Of a stretch of DNA of 64,000 nt, positions 1 through 7,259 are shown piece by piece. The position numbers were made by a program, and so were the translations under genes. The notes beneath the pieces are model-generated. The model had not been told where the DNA came from and did no database searches. It saw nothing but the letters and a program-made list of their open reading frames with translations. Origin of the DNA: Azohydromonas caseinilytica (lineage in GTDB: Bacteria > Pseudomonadota > Gammaproteobacteria > Burkholderiales > Burkholderiaceae_C); NCBI RefSeq assembly GCF_012927045.1, contig NZ_JABBFW010000001.1:62001-126000 (forward strand). Direction: 5' to 3'. The first letter of the stretch is position 1; the number at the start of each line of letters is the position of its first letter.

Positions 1-807
1 GCACTGCAAGAACGAGCCGGCAACCACTGCTCCAACCCGCAATGCCGTTGCCTCACCTCTGGCCCAAACGAATTCCCAACGAAATCCTCACGAATTGGAA
101 TCGCGGCTCACATTACGGCTGCCGCGCCAGGAGGGCCACGCTATGACTCTTCAATAACGGCAGAGGAAAGGAGTTCAATCAAAAATGGCATCTGGCTTTG
201 CCAGTCATGCTCGCGCCTTATAGACACAGATCCCAGCCATTATCCAATCGAACTACTCTCGCAATGGCGCACCAATGCTGAACAGTGGGCGCGGGAACAC
301 ATAGAAAGCGGAACCCGGTTTTCTGTTTTGAACAACAGCACAGACACTGACCCATCCAAAAACAGAGAAGCAAAAGAACCAATTTACATCGAATATTCCA
401 TCGATGAGAACTCCATCAAACGCCTACCCAAAAAAGAGGTATACAAGTATGCACTGATATTTTATGCATCATTTCCTCCCCCTATCCTGGTAATTCTTGC
501 ACATTACTACAACATCCTTTCATCCTTAGGCACAGGGACAGGAATGGCTTTAACCATCGCCGCGACCATTACCATAGCCAGCGCAGTACTTACCAACACA
601 CACCGAAAAATCGCAACTACAACGTTTAGATCAAACACAGCATCGTTCATTGATGGATACTGGTTCGAACAAGAACCAGATGGCAACTATATTCGATACA
701 TAAAACAGCGCAGTGCATTTACCCAAAATGCACAGGAACCGTATTCATACGCTTCGCCCCCGTTCGAGAGCAAGCAAATCACACGCTTATCGGAATGTGC
801 AACATAG
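1..807 (+). CDS. HNH-like nuclease domain fused to two TM helices (5' end missing)
   Basis: The reading frame is open from the first base and stops at 805-807, so the true start lies outside the window. The visible 268 residues begin with a zinc-knuckle HNH-type domain: CSNPQC at residues 10-15, AAHI with the key histidine at 37, PGGPRY at 43-48, and NGIWLCQSC at 62-70. The motif series matches the HNH variant in which the last histidine of classical HNH is replaced. After a linker come two hydrophobic segments at about 150-169 and 182-199, then a tail starting IDGYW. Known HNH domains cut nucleic acids; pairing one with a membrane anchor is an architecture expected of defence or toxin effectors, which is inference. 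Codon use is AT-richer than the chromosome after 4.7 kb. The domain call is fairly safe, the role is not. Confidence 0.75.
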   Translation, partial: ALQERAGNHCSNPQCRCLTSGPNEFPTKSSRIGIAAHITAAAPGGPRYDSSITAEERSSIKNGIWLCQSCSRLIDTDPSHYPIELLSQWRTNAEQWAREHIESGTRFSVLNNSTDTDPSKNREAKEPIYIEYSIDENSIKRLPKKEVYKYALIFYASFPPPILVILAHYYNILSSLGTGTGMALTIAATITIASAVLTNTHRKIATTTFRSNTASFIDGYWFEQEPDGNYIRYIKQRSAFTQNAQEPYSYASPPFESKQITRLSECAT

Positions 808-1148
808 GCGGCCAGCGGCACACCTATACAGTTGACTTCAATGGCATTGGACTTCGCCAACAATTCGACTGGAGAGATCCAGAAAAGCAGGCGCCGTATA
901 AATACAATATTCATCAGACAACCTTACCCCCCAAATTCCCTCGACTCCCTGCCAGAGCCTACTTCAGCGACACAAAAATCGAGCGCTCAACCGTTCAACT
1001 GCACAGCGGCGACCCGCAGCACAAGGCACTTTCGTCACTTGCAGGGCAACAATGGTGGCATCAGTATTTTCAGCAACCTCAACCTGAGGACAGTTTTCGA
1101 TCCGATTTCTCGTGCATGCATGGCATACCGCAGCATTGGTGCGCGTAA
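795..1148 (+). CDS. Hypothetical protein overlapping the HNH/TM gene; may be its frameshifted C-terminus
   Basis: A 117-residue frame starts at ATG 795 and overlaps the stop of the preceding gene by 13 bases. I do not recognise it. The composition (many Q, P, W, Y and charged residues) looks like real protein to about residue 85 and less so at the end. There is no good ribosome-binding site before ATG 795. Two readings are possible: a separately translated small gene coupled to the upstream stop, or the continuation of the HNH/TM protein after a one-base frameshift near 720-805. In the second reading the whole product would be HNH, two TM helices and a soluble, probably beta-rich domain. I cannot decide between them from sequence alone. 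Confidence 0.4.
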   Translation: MCNIGGQRHTYTVDFNGIGLRQQFDWRDPEKQAPYKYNIHQTTLPPKFPRLPARAYFSDTKIERSTVQLHSGDPQHKALSSLAGQQWWHQYFQQPQPEDSFRSDFSCMHGIPQHWCA

Positions 1149-1266
1149 GCCATACTCTGGCGCTGAAGCATGTATCTTGGAAGGAGATGTTCTTGGACTA
1201 CGATCTGCTCCTCAAGATTGGCACACTGATGGTCGGGGCCATCGGCACCTGGAAACTCATCATTGA

Positions 1267-2399
1267 CAGGACTTACGCAAAAGATTGGCATAAAATCATG
1301 GAAGCCGCCTGAATTAATTTCGACTTGAACTTTTTGAAAGCGTCGATCATAGTTTCGTCTTTCACCAGGTGGCGACATGAATCCATCCCGCGTGGACTAC
1401 TGCCAGTTCCTGCTATCGAGCCAAGTCAACTTCACGTTGACGCACTATGCCGAGCATCATGCCCACTTCAGTCATGACGCCCTCAATCGGTATTTGAACG
1501 GTGAACGCATCACATCGCGCATCATCTGGGAAAACATCCGACCTCATGTGATTCCCAGCGCTCATGGCTATTTGATTTTTGACGACACCGTACTCGACAA
1601 GTCTTATTCCCATCGTATCGAATTGGTAAGAAGCCAGTACAGCGGCAATGCGCATCGTGTGATCAAAGGCATTGGCGTAGTGACATGCGTGTACGTCAAT
1701 CCAGAATTGCAGCAGTATTGGATTATCGACTATCGCATTTTTGCGCCGGATCAGGATGGCAAGAGCAAGCTCGACCATGTACAGGACATGCTCGACAGCT
1801 TGTTGCTGCACAAGGGCTTACCCGTACGCACGGTGCTCATGGACAGCTGGTACGCCACCAGTGCCCTCATGGCCTACATCGCTTCCAAGAAGCTCATCTA
1901 TTACTGCCCTCTCAAGGACAATCGTTATGTGGACGACTCCAAAGAGGGGCGTCCTTATCAACGTGTGGACAGTCTGCAGTGGAATGATCTTGAACTGCAC
2001 CAAGGCAAGCTCGTCAAGGTCAAAGGTTTTCCGCCCGAGCATCGGGTGAAGCTATTTCGTGTGCCGGTGTCCACCCACCGCATCGATTGGATCGTGACCA
2101 ACGATCTATCTCAGGATTCCACGGATGCAACACAAGAGGCGTGCGGCATGCGCTGGAAGATCGAGCAGTTTCACCGCGAATTCAAGCAGCTCACTGGAGC
2201 GGAAAAATGCCAGTGCCGGCGCGGCCGGATGCAGCGGAACCATATTGCTTGTGCCGTGCTAGTTTGGGATTGCTTAGCAGCTCAGGCGCGACAGCTCGGG
2301 AAAACACTCTATCAGCTCAAACGCGAGATGCTGTCCAACTATCTAAGAGCCGAGCTGCGCAGCCCGTTGGTGCGGATGGTGCTCGCTGCGTAAGTCCTA
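1267..2399 (+). mobile_element. Complete IS element (IS701/IS4-like), 1,133 bp
   Basis: The ends are CAGGACTTACGCA (1267-1279) and, read inward from the right end, TAGGACTTACGCA (2387-2399): an inverted repeat matching at 12 of 13 positions with only the terminal base different. It is flanked by a perfect 5-bp direct repeat ATTGA (1262-1266 and 2400-2404). One transposase gene fills positions 1377-2393, with its stop codon inside the right inverted repeat. The first 110 bp before the gene are non-coding. IS701 elements are usually credited with 4-bp duplications, so the 5 bp seen here, or the family label, deserves checking. Confidence 0.88.
1377..2393 (+). CDS. DDE transposase of the inserted IS
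   Basis: This 338-residue transposase should cut and join the ends of the IS. The DDE triad is visible: the first aspartate in YLIFDDTVLD (D69 or D70), the second in VLMDSWYA (D156), and the glutamate in RWKIEQFHREFK (E263). The arrangement, with YREK-like spacing around the glutamate, fits the IS4 superfamily and closely resembles proteins annotated as IS701-family transposases. The length is normal and no frameshift or stop is seen, so the element appears intact. The start ATG 1377 has AGGTGG just upstream. The gene is AT-richer than the native chromosome to the right. Confidence 0.9.
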   Translation: MNPSRVDYCQFLLSSQVNFTLTHYAEHHAHFSHDALNRYLNGERITSRIIWENIRPHVIPSAHGYLIFDDTVLDKSYSHRIELVRSQYSGNAHRVIKGIGVVTCVYVNPELQQYWIIDYRIFAPDQDGKSKLDHVQDMLDSLLLHKGLPVRTVLMDSWYATSALMAYIASKKLIYYCPLKDNRYVDDSKEGRPYQRVDSLQWNDLELHQGKLVKVKGFPPEHRVKLFRVPVSTHRIDWIVTNDLSQDSTDATQEACGMRWKIEQFHREFKQLTGAEKCQCRRGRMQRNHIACAVLVWDCLAAQARQLGKTLYQLKREMLSNYLRAELRSPLVRMVLAA

Positions 2400-3029
2400 A
2401 TTGATTTCATGCGTGGCCGCCACGGACACTTACGGGATGAATACAAGTTCGCTCGTGAGTTCATGACAGATCTGCATGCAAACCCAAGAATGCATCCATT
2501 CTTAAAGCAAAAGGGTTACCAAGCCATTGCAGGGGACACACGACTTTCAGCAACTGAAATAGAGTACCTCCTCACACTCCAGAACTCATCTCAGGCGTTG
2601 AAAGACTTTGTGCTGGGTCGCCAGTATGTAGACCACTTGGCCACCGCAGCGGGATCGCAGTTGGTTTTCAAAAGCAAGTATCGACCCGTATGGCGACGCA
2701 GGTTGCTCAAGACTTGGTACCTTTTTCTCTATTGTGTCTTCTACACACTCGGATTCTCGCCGCTATTGTTTCCCATATTTGGCATATCCACCCCATCAAA
2801 GATGCCTCTCACCTTTATTTTTACTGCCGCCCTCTTTTTTCCAGCCGGTTTCTTTATGCTCAAGGCGGGCGTGCGCATCGCCCGAGCAGAGGCCTTGGTG
2901 AAAAACCAGCACCACCATACCCAAGCCGTCGTGCTCGCCCACTCGCCGCTCCAGCGAGGGACAACCACGAGTTGATGGTTGGCATCCCCAGCGTATCCTG
3001 GCTTTTCTTTCAGATCGGAGGGAAGCGAA

Positions 3030-3488
3030 ATGCATCGATGCACCTTCGTCCTCAACGACAAGCCGATGAGCAGTTTCACCATTGGCGCCACCTCGTTCCC
3101 TGCATTCTCTGGTCTAGGCGATTTCGTTAATCAGCGCAGCCGCGCATGCACAGCCGGCAAGGGTGCGATACCACCCGGCAGCTACTATATTTTTGACCGG
3201 CAATCCGGCGGCCTGCTCGGTCCGCTACGCGACCTGTTTTCCGACCATAGCAACTGGTTTGCGCTGCATGCCATTGACGAAAAAATCGACGATGAAACTT
3301 GGTGCAATCAGGTCAAGCGCGGTGCTTTCCGGCTCCACCCCAAAGGCACGTTCGGCATCAGCCAAGGTTGTATCGTTATTGACCAGTCCGCTGATTATCA
3401 ATTGCTGAGGGCCATGCTCAGGAGCAGTTCGCCCACGGCGGTGCCAGGAAGCAGCTTGAAAGCCTACGGCACGGTGGTGGTCCGATGA
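3030..3488 (+). CDS. DUF2778 / Tlde1-like L,D-transpeptidase toxin candidate
   Basis: A 152-residue protein. The catalytic signature is HPKGTFGISQGC at residues 103-114, the H..G....S.GC pattern of L,D-transpeptidase folds, with C114 as predicted nucleophile and H103 as partner. IPPGSYYI at 47-54 is the conserved strand before the active site. DUF2778 proteins include Tlde1, a type VI secretion effector that attacks or modifies peptidoglycan tetrapeptides in the periplasm of rivals. There is no signal peptide, which suits a secreted effector. I chose ATG 3030 because GGAGGG (3018-3023) lies 6 bases upstream; the more upstream ATG at 2979 lacks such a site. The stop overlaps the next gene by four bases (ATGA), so the two are translationally coupled. 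No T6SS structural genes are in the window. Confidence 0.75.
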   Translation: MHRCTFVLNDKPMSSFTIGATSFPAFSGLGDFVNQRSRACTAGKGAIPPGSYYIFDRQSGGLLGPLRDLFSDHSNWFALHAIDEKIDDETWCNQVKRGAFRLHPKGTFGISQGCIVIDQSADYQLLRAMLRSSSPTAVPGSSLKAYGTVVVR

Positions 3489-3751
3489 AAAAAGGCCTTC
3501 GTCTTGGCCTTGCCATTCTTTGGGTATTGTCTGCCACCATTCTTCTCACCCGCCTCTGGCTCGCAAACCCCGGCGCATTTCCTCAGGTTCCCCAGCCCTT
3601 CGCCCTCTGGCTGGTCGAGCTCTACGGCTCCCAGAACGGTGAAGAGCTGGCCGATCTGGAAATGTGGTTCAGCCTGGCTGTTTCATTCAGCATCGTCACG
3701 CTGGCGACCTTGCTGGGAGGGTTCATATGGCACCGCATCCGGCGCGGATAA
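3485..3751 (+). CDS. Small two-TM protein, probable immunity partner
   Basis: An 88-residue protein beginning MKKGLRLGLAILW. Hydrophobic segments at about 6-24 and 61-80 bracket a loop of roughly 37 residues that would face the periplasm if the N-terminus is cytoplasmic. It starts inside the stop codon of the L,D-transpeptidase-like gene (ATGA overlap), the usual arrangement of effector and immunity genes. A periplasm-facing membrane protein is where protection against a peptidoglycan-acting toxin is needed. The immunity role is inferred from position and topology only; I recognise no family. Confidence 0.65.
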   Translation: MKKGLRLGLAILWVLSATILLTRLWLANPGAFPQVPQPFALWLVELYGSQNGEELADLEMWFSLAVSFSIVTLATLLGGFIWHRIRRG

Positions 3752-3834
3752 TTTCCCTGCCTGATCCAGGCCTTCCACCAATGGGCACGATCTCTTGAGC
3801 AGCACGGGTTCTCATTTATCTTAAAACTGCGACG

Positions 3835-4227
3835 ATGAATTCATTATTTCTGTTCACCGACAGCGAAATTGCGGCAGCCGTGCCAACGCCCGAAGGCGTC
3901 CATATCCGGCTGTCTGCCGCCCATGTCGTGCAAAGCAACCCTGCGATTTCAGAGAAATCGATTGAGGGCTTCTCCCAAGGTGTGGAGCTCGTTCTTCCAG
4001 GCGTTCAGCTTGATAAACCAGCAACCGACCTCATCGGCCGCCTCTCCCAAGGCCGAATAAGAATCAACGGCCAATGGTCCCCCTCCATTCCCCTGCCTCA
4101 CACCCACAGCGGCCCCACCAAGCTGGAATTGAGCTTCGCCAACCAGTCGTTTCTGGCGCTGGAGGCGGAGGGGATGGAATGCCGGTTCGAAGGGGAGCCG
4201 AATTTTCATGAGTCAATGGTTTGCTGA
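3835..4227 (+). CDS. Hypothetical protein in accessory segment
   Basis: A 130-residue soluble protein with no signal peptide or TM helix. It is rich in alternating hydrophobic/polar stretches (VHIRLSAAHV, GVELVLPGV, LELSFANQSFLALEA) that suggest a mostly beta fold. It ends in a Cys-containing tail, GEPNFHESMVC. I do not recognise a family. It follows the toxin/immunity-like pair by 83 bases on the same strand and shares their lower GC content, so it may belong to the same module, for instance as an adaptor or second immunity-type gene; that is inference. No strong ribosome-binding site precedes ATG 3835. Confidence 0.6.
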   Translation: MNSLFLFTDSEIAAAVPTPEGVHIRLSAAHVVQSNPAISEKSIEGFSQGVELVLPGVQLDKPATDLIGRLSQGRIRINGQWSPSIPLPHTHSGPTKLELSFANQSFLALEAEGMECRFEGEPNFHESMVC

Positions 4228-4737
4228 TTTCTTCAGCAGGCGCATGGAGCGACTTCGGCCGGATTGGGGGCCGCCTGGATTCCCGCCTTCGCGCACTGCT
4301 GTCCGGGGAAACTTGGAAACCGGTTTGCAGCGCTGGCTGCGACGCAGGCCGCCAGCCCACCCAGTCGTCATCCCGGCGAAAGTCGGGATCCACGCCTGCC
4401 GTGGTGTTGGCATGGCCCACGTTGGCACACTCCAATGCATGCCAAGGCAGCGTTTGCAGCGTTCGTGGATCCCGGCTTTCGCCGGGATGACGACGCTTTT
4501 TCTGCGGCCTGCGCTTCGACAAGCCTTGGAAACCGCGCAACAACTTTCCCCGGACAGCAGTGCGCCTTCGCGGGCATGACGGAGTAGTAAGTGCGGCACA
4601 TCAGCTCACGGCAAACAAAAAACCAGAAACTCCATTTGAAAATCAGCTTTTCTGCCGAATGGGTGATTTTCAGCAAGCGATGACTTGAGCTGTCTGCCAC
4701 CTTAAATTCGCCCACGAAACCACCGCACGGAGCAGCC
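4228..4737. repeat. Gene-free stretch with nested inverted repeats (REP/MITE-like)
   Basis: No convincing gene is present. The inner inverted repeat is 4367-4394 against 4464-4492 (CGTCATCCCGGCGAAAG-type arms, one mismatch in about 29 bases). The outer one is GCACTGCTGTCCGGGGAAA at 4293-4311 against its exact complement at 4545-4563. Short direct repeats (TTGGAAACCG) also recur. The GTCATCCCGGCGAAAG..GGGATCC core is a widespread proteobacterial intergenic repeat type. Positions 4600-4690 are AT-rich and may carry the promoter of the next gene, but I see no clear hexamers. The block marks the boundary between the accessory segment and GC-rich chromosome. Confidence 0.75.
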
Positions 4738-5007
4738 ATGGCCACCATAGAAATCACCTTGCCCGACGACCTGGCCCAGCAGGCCGCCGACGCCGGGCTG
4801 TTGGCGCCCGAGGCCATCGAGCACCTGCTGCGCGAAGCGCTGCGCCGCCACGGCAGCGGTGAGCCGCAGTCGCAGCGACAACCGTGGCGCCGGCATCCGG
4901 CGGAACTGATCACGCCGCCAGCGGGCGACGGCAGTTCGACAGCGGCGCGCACGGTGCAGGAGGAACTGGACCGGCGCGCTGCCGGTGGCGGGCCGGCCGC
5001 GGACTGA
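4738..5007 (+). CDS. Small antitoxin-like (VapB/RHH-type) protein
   Basis: An 89-residue protein. The N-terminal 38 residues (ATIEITLPDDLAQQAADAG, then LLAPEAIEHLLREALRR) match the beta strand plus two helices of small ribbon-helix-helix or AbrB-linked antitoxins common in proteobacteria. The C-terminal half is low complexity, rich in R, G, A and P. GGAG lies 7 bases before ATG 4738. No toxin gene (PIN or RelE type) is adjacent; the next gene is convergent and metabolic. It is therefore an orphan antitoxin-like DNA-binding protein or a decayed module. The first native GC-rich gene after the accessory segment. Confidence 0.6.
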   Translation: MATIEITLPDDLAQQAADAGLLAPEAIEHLLREALRRHGSGEPQSQRQPWRRHPAELITPPAGDGSSTAARTVQEELDRRAAGGGPAAD

Positions 5008-5031
5008 CACCGCGGCCCGCCCCGCGCGGGC

Positions 5032-5646
5032 TCAAGCCGGCAAGCCCAGCGCCTTCAGCTCCCCCGCCACCTGCGGGGCATCGCGGAACAGCACCGCCTC
5101 CCACCCGAAGGCCCGCGCCGCCTGCACGTTCTCCGGGTGGTCGTCGATGAACACCACCGACTGGCCCTCCAGGCCGAAGCGTTCGTGCGCCAGCTCGTAG
5201 AAGCCGCGCTCGGGCTTCATGCGCTTCACGCGCCCGGAGAACAGGCCGCCATCGAAGTGCTGAAGGAAAGCGTGATGCCGCTCGATGTGGTCGGCGTAGG
5301 ACGCCGGCATGTTGGAGAAGTAGTGCTGGCGCAGCCCCTGCTTCTGGAAGCGCTGCAGCAGCGCCACGCTCTCGGGCAGCGGCTGCAGCTCCTCGTACAC
5401 CGCCACGATCACGGCCTGCACCTCGGCCTCGCTCAGCCCCGTGCGGCGCGCGATGCGGTGCGCCAGCGCCGGCTCGTCCAGGTCGCCGCGGTCGAAGGCG
5501 CCCCACTCGCCGCCCTCCACGAAGAAGCGCCGGCGCCAGGCCGTGGCGCTGGCTTCGTCCGTGACGTGGCGCGGCAGCACCTGGCGCAGCAGCAGCGCCG
5601 GGCGCCAGCGCAGCAGCACGGCGCCCAGGTCCCAGATCAGCCTCAT
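5032..5646 (-). CDS. HAD-family hydrolase (HAD-IA, YihX-like)
   Basis: A 204-residue phosphatase-type protein. Motif I is WDLGAVLLRW with nucleophile D6, motif II is the serine in YFSNM, the lysine of motif III is in RMKPERGFY, and motif IV is VFIDDHPENVQAA. This order is that of small HAD-IA phosphatases that act on sugar phosphates such as alpha-glucose-1-phosphate. ATG 5646 overlaps the pgi stop by four bases (ATGA), so it is translated with pgi and tal. The context suggests a sugar-phosphate substrate, but that is inference. The usual second aspartate of the DxD motif is replaced by glycine-alanine (DLGAV), as in many YihX-type proteins. Confidence 0.8.
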   Translation of the reverse strand: MRLIWDLGAVLLRWRPALLLRQVLPRHVTDEASATAWRRRFFVEGGEWGAFDRGDLDEPALAHRIARRTGLSEAEVQAVIVAVYEELQPLPESVALLQRFQKQGLRQHYFSNMPASYADHIERHHAFLQHFDGGLFSGRVKRMKPERGFYELAHERFGLEGQSVVFIDDHPENVQAARAFGWEAVLFRDAPQVAGELKALGLPA

Positions 5647-7259
5647 GCGCGCAACCTCTTCAGCAAGCCGGCCGTGGAGCCGTCCAGCCCGGCCACGTCG
5701 CCGGACTCGAAGCGCGGCAGCAGCGCGTTGCACAGCGCCTTGCCCAGCTCCACGCCCCACTGGTCGTAGCTGTTGATGCCCCACACCACGCCGCTGGTGA
5801 AGACGCGGTGCTCGTACAGCGCCACCAGCGCGCCCAGGCTGCGCGGCGTCAGCCGCTCCAGCAGCAGCGTCGTGCTCGGCCGGTTGCCGGGGAAGCTGCG
5901 GTGCCGCGCCAGCACGGCCGGGTCGATGTCGGACGCGGCGGTCGGCGCCTTCTCGCTGCTCGCCTCGTCGGCCGTCTTGCCCAGCATCAGCGCCTGCGAC
6001 TGCGCCAGGCAGTTGGCCAGCAGTTTCACCTGCAGGTCCGCATGCGGATGCGCCGGCTCGCGCACGGCGATGAACTCCACCGGGATCACGTCCGTGCCCT
6101 GGTGCAGCATCTGGAAGAAGGCGTGCTGGCCGTTGGTGCCGGGCTCGCCCCACACCAGCGGGCTGGTCTCGAAAGGCACCGGGTCGCCATTGAAATCCAC
6201 GCGCTTGCCGTTGGACTCCATCTCCAGCTGCTGCAGGTAGGCCGGCAGCCGCGCCAGGCCCTGGTGATACGGCGCCACGCAGCGGCTGGTGTAGTGGTGG
6301 AAGTCGCGGTTCCACACCTCCAGCAGGCCCATCAGCGCCGGCAGGTTGCGCTCCAGCGGCGCTTCGGCGAAATGCCGGTCCATGGCATGCGCGCCGGCCA
6401 GCAGCTCGCGGAAATTGTCGGCGCCGATGGCGATGGCGATGGGCAGCCCGATCGCGCTCCACAGCGAGTAGCGCCCGCCCACCCAGTCCCAGAAGCCGAA
6501 AGTCTTGTCGATGCCGAAGGCCGCCGCCGCCGGCACGTTGGTCGTGGTCGCAGCGAAGTGGCGGGCGATGTCGGTGCCGCCCTTCTCCAGGAACCAGGCC
6601 CGCGCCACCTGCGCGTTGGCCATGGTCTCCTGCGTGGTGAACGTCTTGCTGGCGACGATGAACAGCGTGGTGGCCGGGTCGAGCTGCGCCAGCAGCGGGG
6701 CGATGTCGTGGCCGTCCACGTTCGACACGAAATGGCTGCGCAGCCCCGGCCGGGTGTAGGGCTGCAGCGCCTTGACCACCATCAGCGGGCCCAGGTCCGA
6801 GCCGCCGATGCCGATGTTGACCACGTCCGTGTAGCCACCGGCACGCACTTCCTCGGCATAGGCCAGCATGCGCTCCAGCACCGCGTGCACCTCGTCGCTG
6901 AAGGGGCCCTGGCCCTTGGGCGCGCGCAGCGCGGTGTGCAGCACGGCGCGGCCCTCGGTGGTGTTGACGGTGGCGCCGGAGAGCAGCGCGTCGCGCCGGG
7001 CTTCCAGCCCCACTTCGCGCGCCAGCTCCAGCAGCAGGCGCCGCGTCGCCTCGTCCCAGCGCTGCTTGGACAGGTCGGCGAAGACTTCGGGCGCCTGCAG
7101 GCCGAAGCGCTCGAAGCGCTGGGGGTCGTTGTTGAAGGCCTGGCGCAGGTCCAGGTCGCGGCCGTGGGCCTGCCAGTGGCCGCGCAGGCCGCTCCAGGCC
7201 ACGGTCCAGTCGCCGCGCACGAAGCCGGCGACGGAGACTTCGGGCGCGGCGCGGCTCAC
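5643..7259 (-). CDS. pgi: Glucose-6-phosphate isomerase
   Basis: A 538-residue enzyme of usual PGI length interconverting glucose-6-phosphate and fructose-6-phosphate in the cytoplasm. Landmarks are [12 protein letters not shown] (phosphate loop), [13 protein letters not shown], the [13 protein letters not shown] signature, and [12 protein letters not shown]. Near the C-terminus [16 protein letters not shown] is the second PGI signature with the catalytic lysine. The start is GTG 7259, overlapping the tal stop (GTGA). It forms a tight leftward operon tal-pgi-HAD, head-to-head with zwf, so both branches of glucose-6-phosphate use share one intergenic control region. Confidence 0.97.
   Translation of the reverse strand: MSRAAPEVSVAGFVRGDWTVAWSGLRGHWQAHGRDLDLRQAFNNDPQRFERFGLQAPEVFADLSKQRWDEATRRLLLELAREVGLEARRDALLSGATVNTTEGRAVLHTALRAPKGQGPFSDEVHAVLERMLAYAEEVRAGGYTDVVNIGIGGSDLGPLMVVKALQPYTRPGLRSHFVSNVDGHDIAPLLAQLDPATTLFIVASKTFTTQETMANAQVARAWFLEKGGTDIARHFAATTTNVPAAAAFGIDKTFGFWDWVGGRYSLWSAIGLPIAIAIGADNFRELLAGAHAMDRHFAEAPLERNLPALMGLLEVWNRDFHHYTSRCVAPYHQGLARLPAYLQQLEMESNGKRVDFNGDPVPFETSPLVWGEPGTNGQHAFFQMLHQGTDVIPVEFIAVREPAHPHADLQVKLLANCLAQSQALMLGKTADEASSEKAPTAASDIDPAVLARHRSFPGNRPSTTLLLERLTPRSLGALVALYEHRVFTSGVVWGINSYDQWGVELGKALCNALLPRFESGDVAGLDGSTAGLLKRLRA

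Larger units (their letters stand above)
1193..2975 (+). pseudogene. Membrane-protein gene interrupted by an insertion sequence
   Basis: The 5' piece (1193-1266) and the 3' piece (2405-2975) are one gene split by the IS at 1267-2399. Removing the IS and one copy of the duplicated ATTGA joins them in frame, giving about 214 residues that read through the junction as WKLIID-FMRGRHGHLRDEYK. The likely start is TTG 1193, six bases after AAGGAG at 1181-1186; ATG 1187 abuts that ribosome-binding site too closely. The product would have a hydrophobic N-terminus (LLKIGTLMVGAIG), a soluble middle of about 100 residues, and two TM helices near the C-terminus (LFLYCVFYTLG and LTFIFTAALFFPAGF). The family is unknown to me. 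The exact target duplication and undamaged flanking frames suggest a recent insertion. An ATG at 2409 could allow translation of the 3' part alone. Confidence 0.8.

Noticed and set aside
795-1378. Several overlapping frames on both strands
   Set aside because: Except for the one starting at 795, they lack ribosome-binding sites and read as low-quality shadows; the frame to 1312 crosses into the IS and its real part is the interrupted gene's start.
4208-4602. Overlapping ORFs on both strands
   Set aside because: They are produced by the inverted-repeat block, which has high GC and few stops on either strand; no protein-like pattern.
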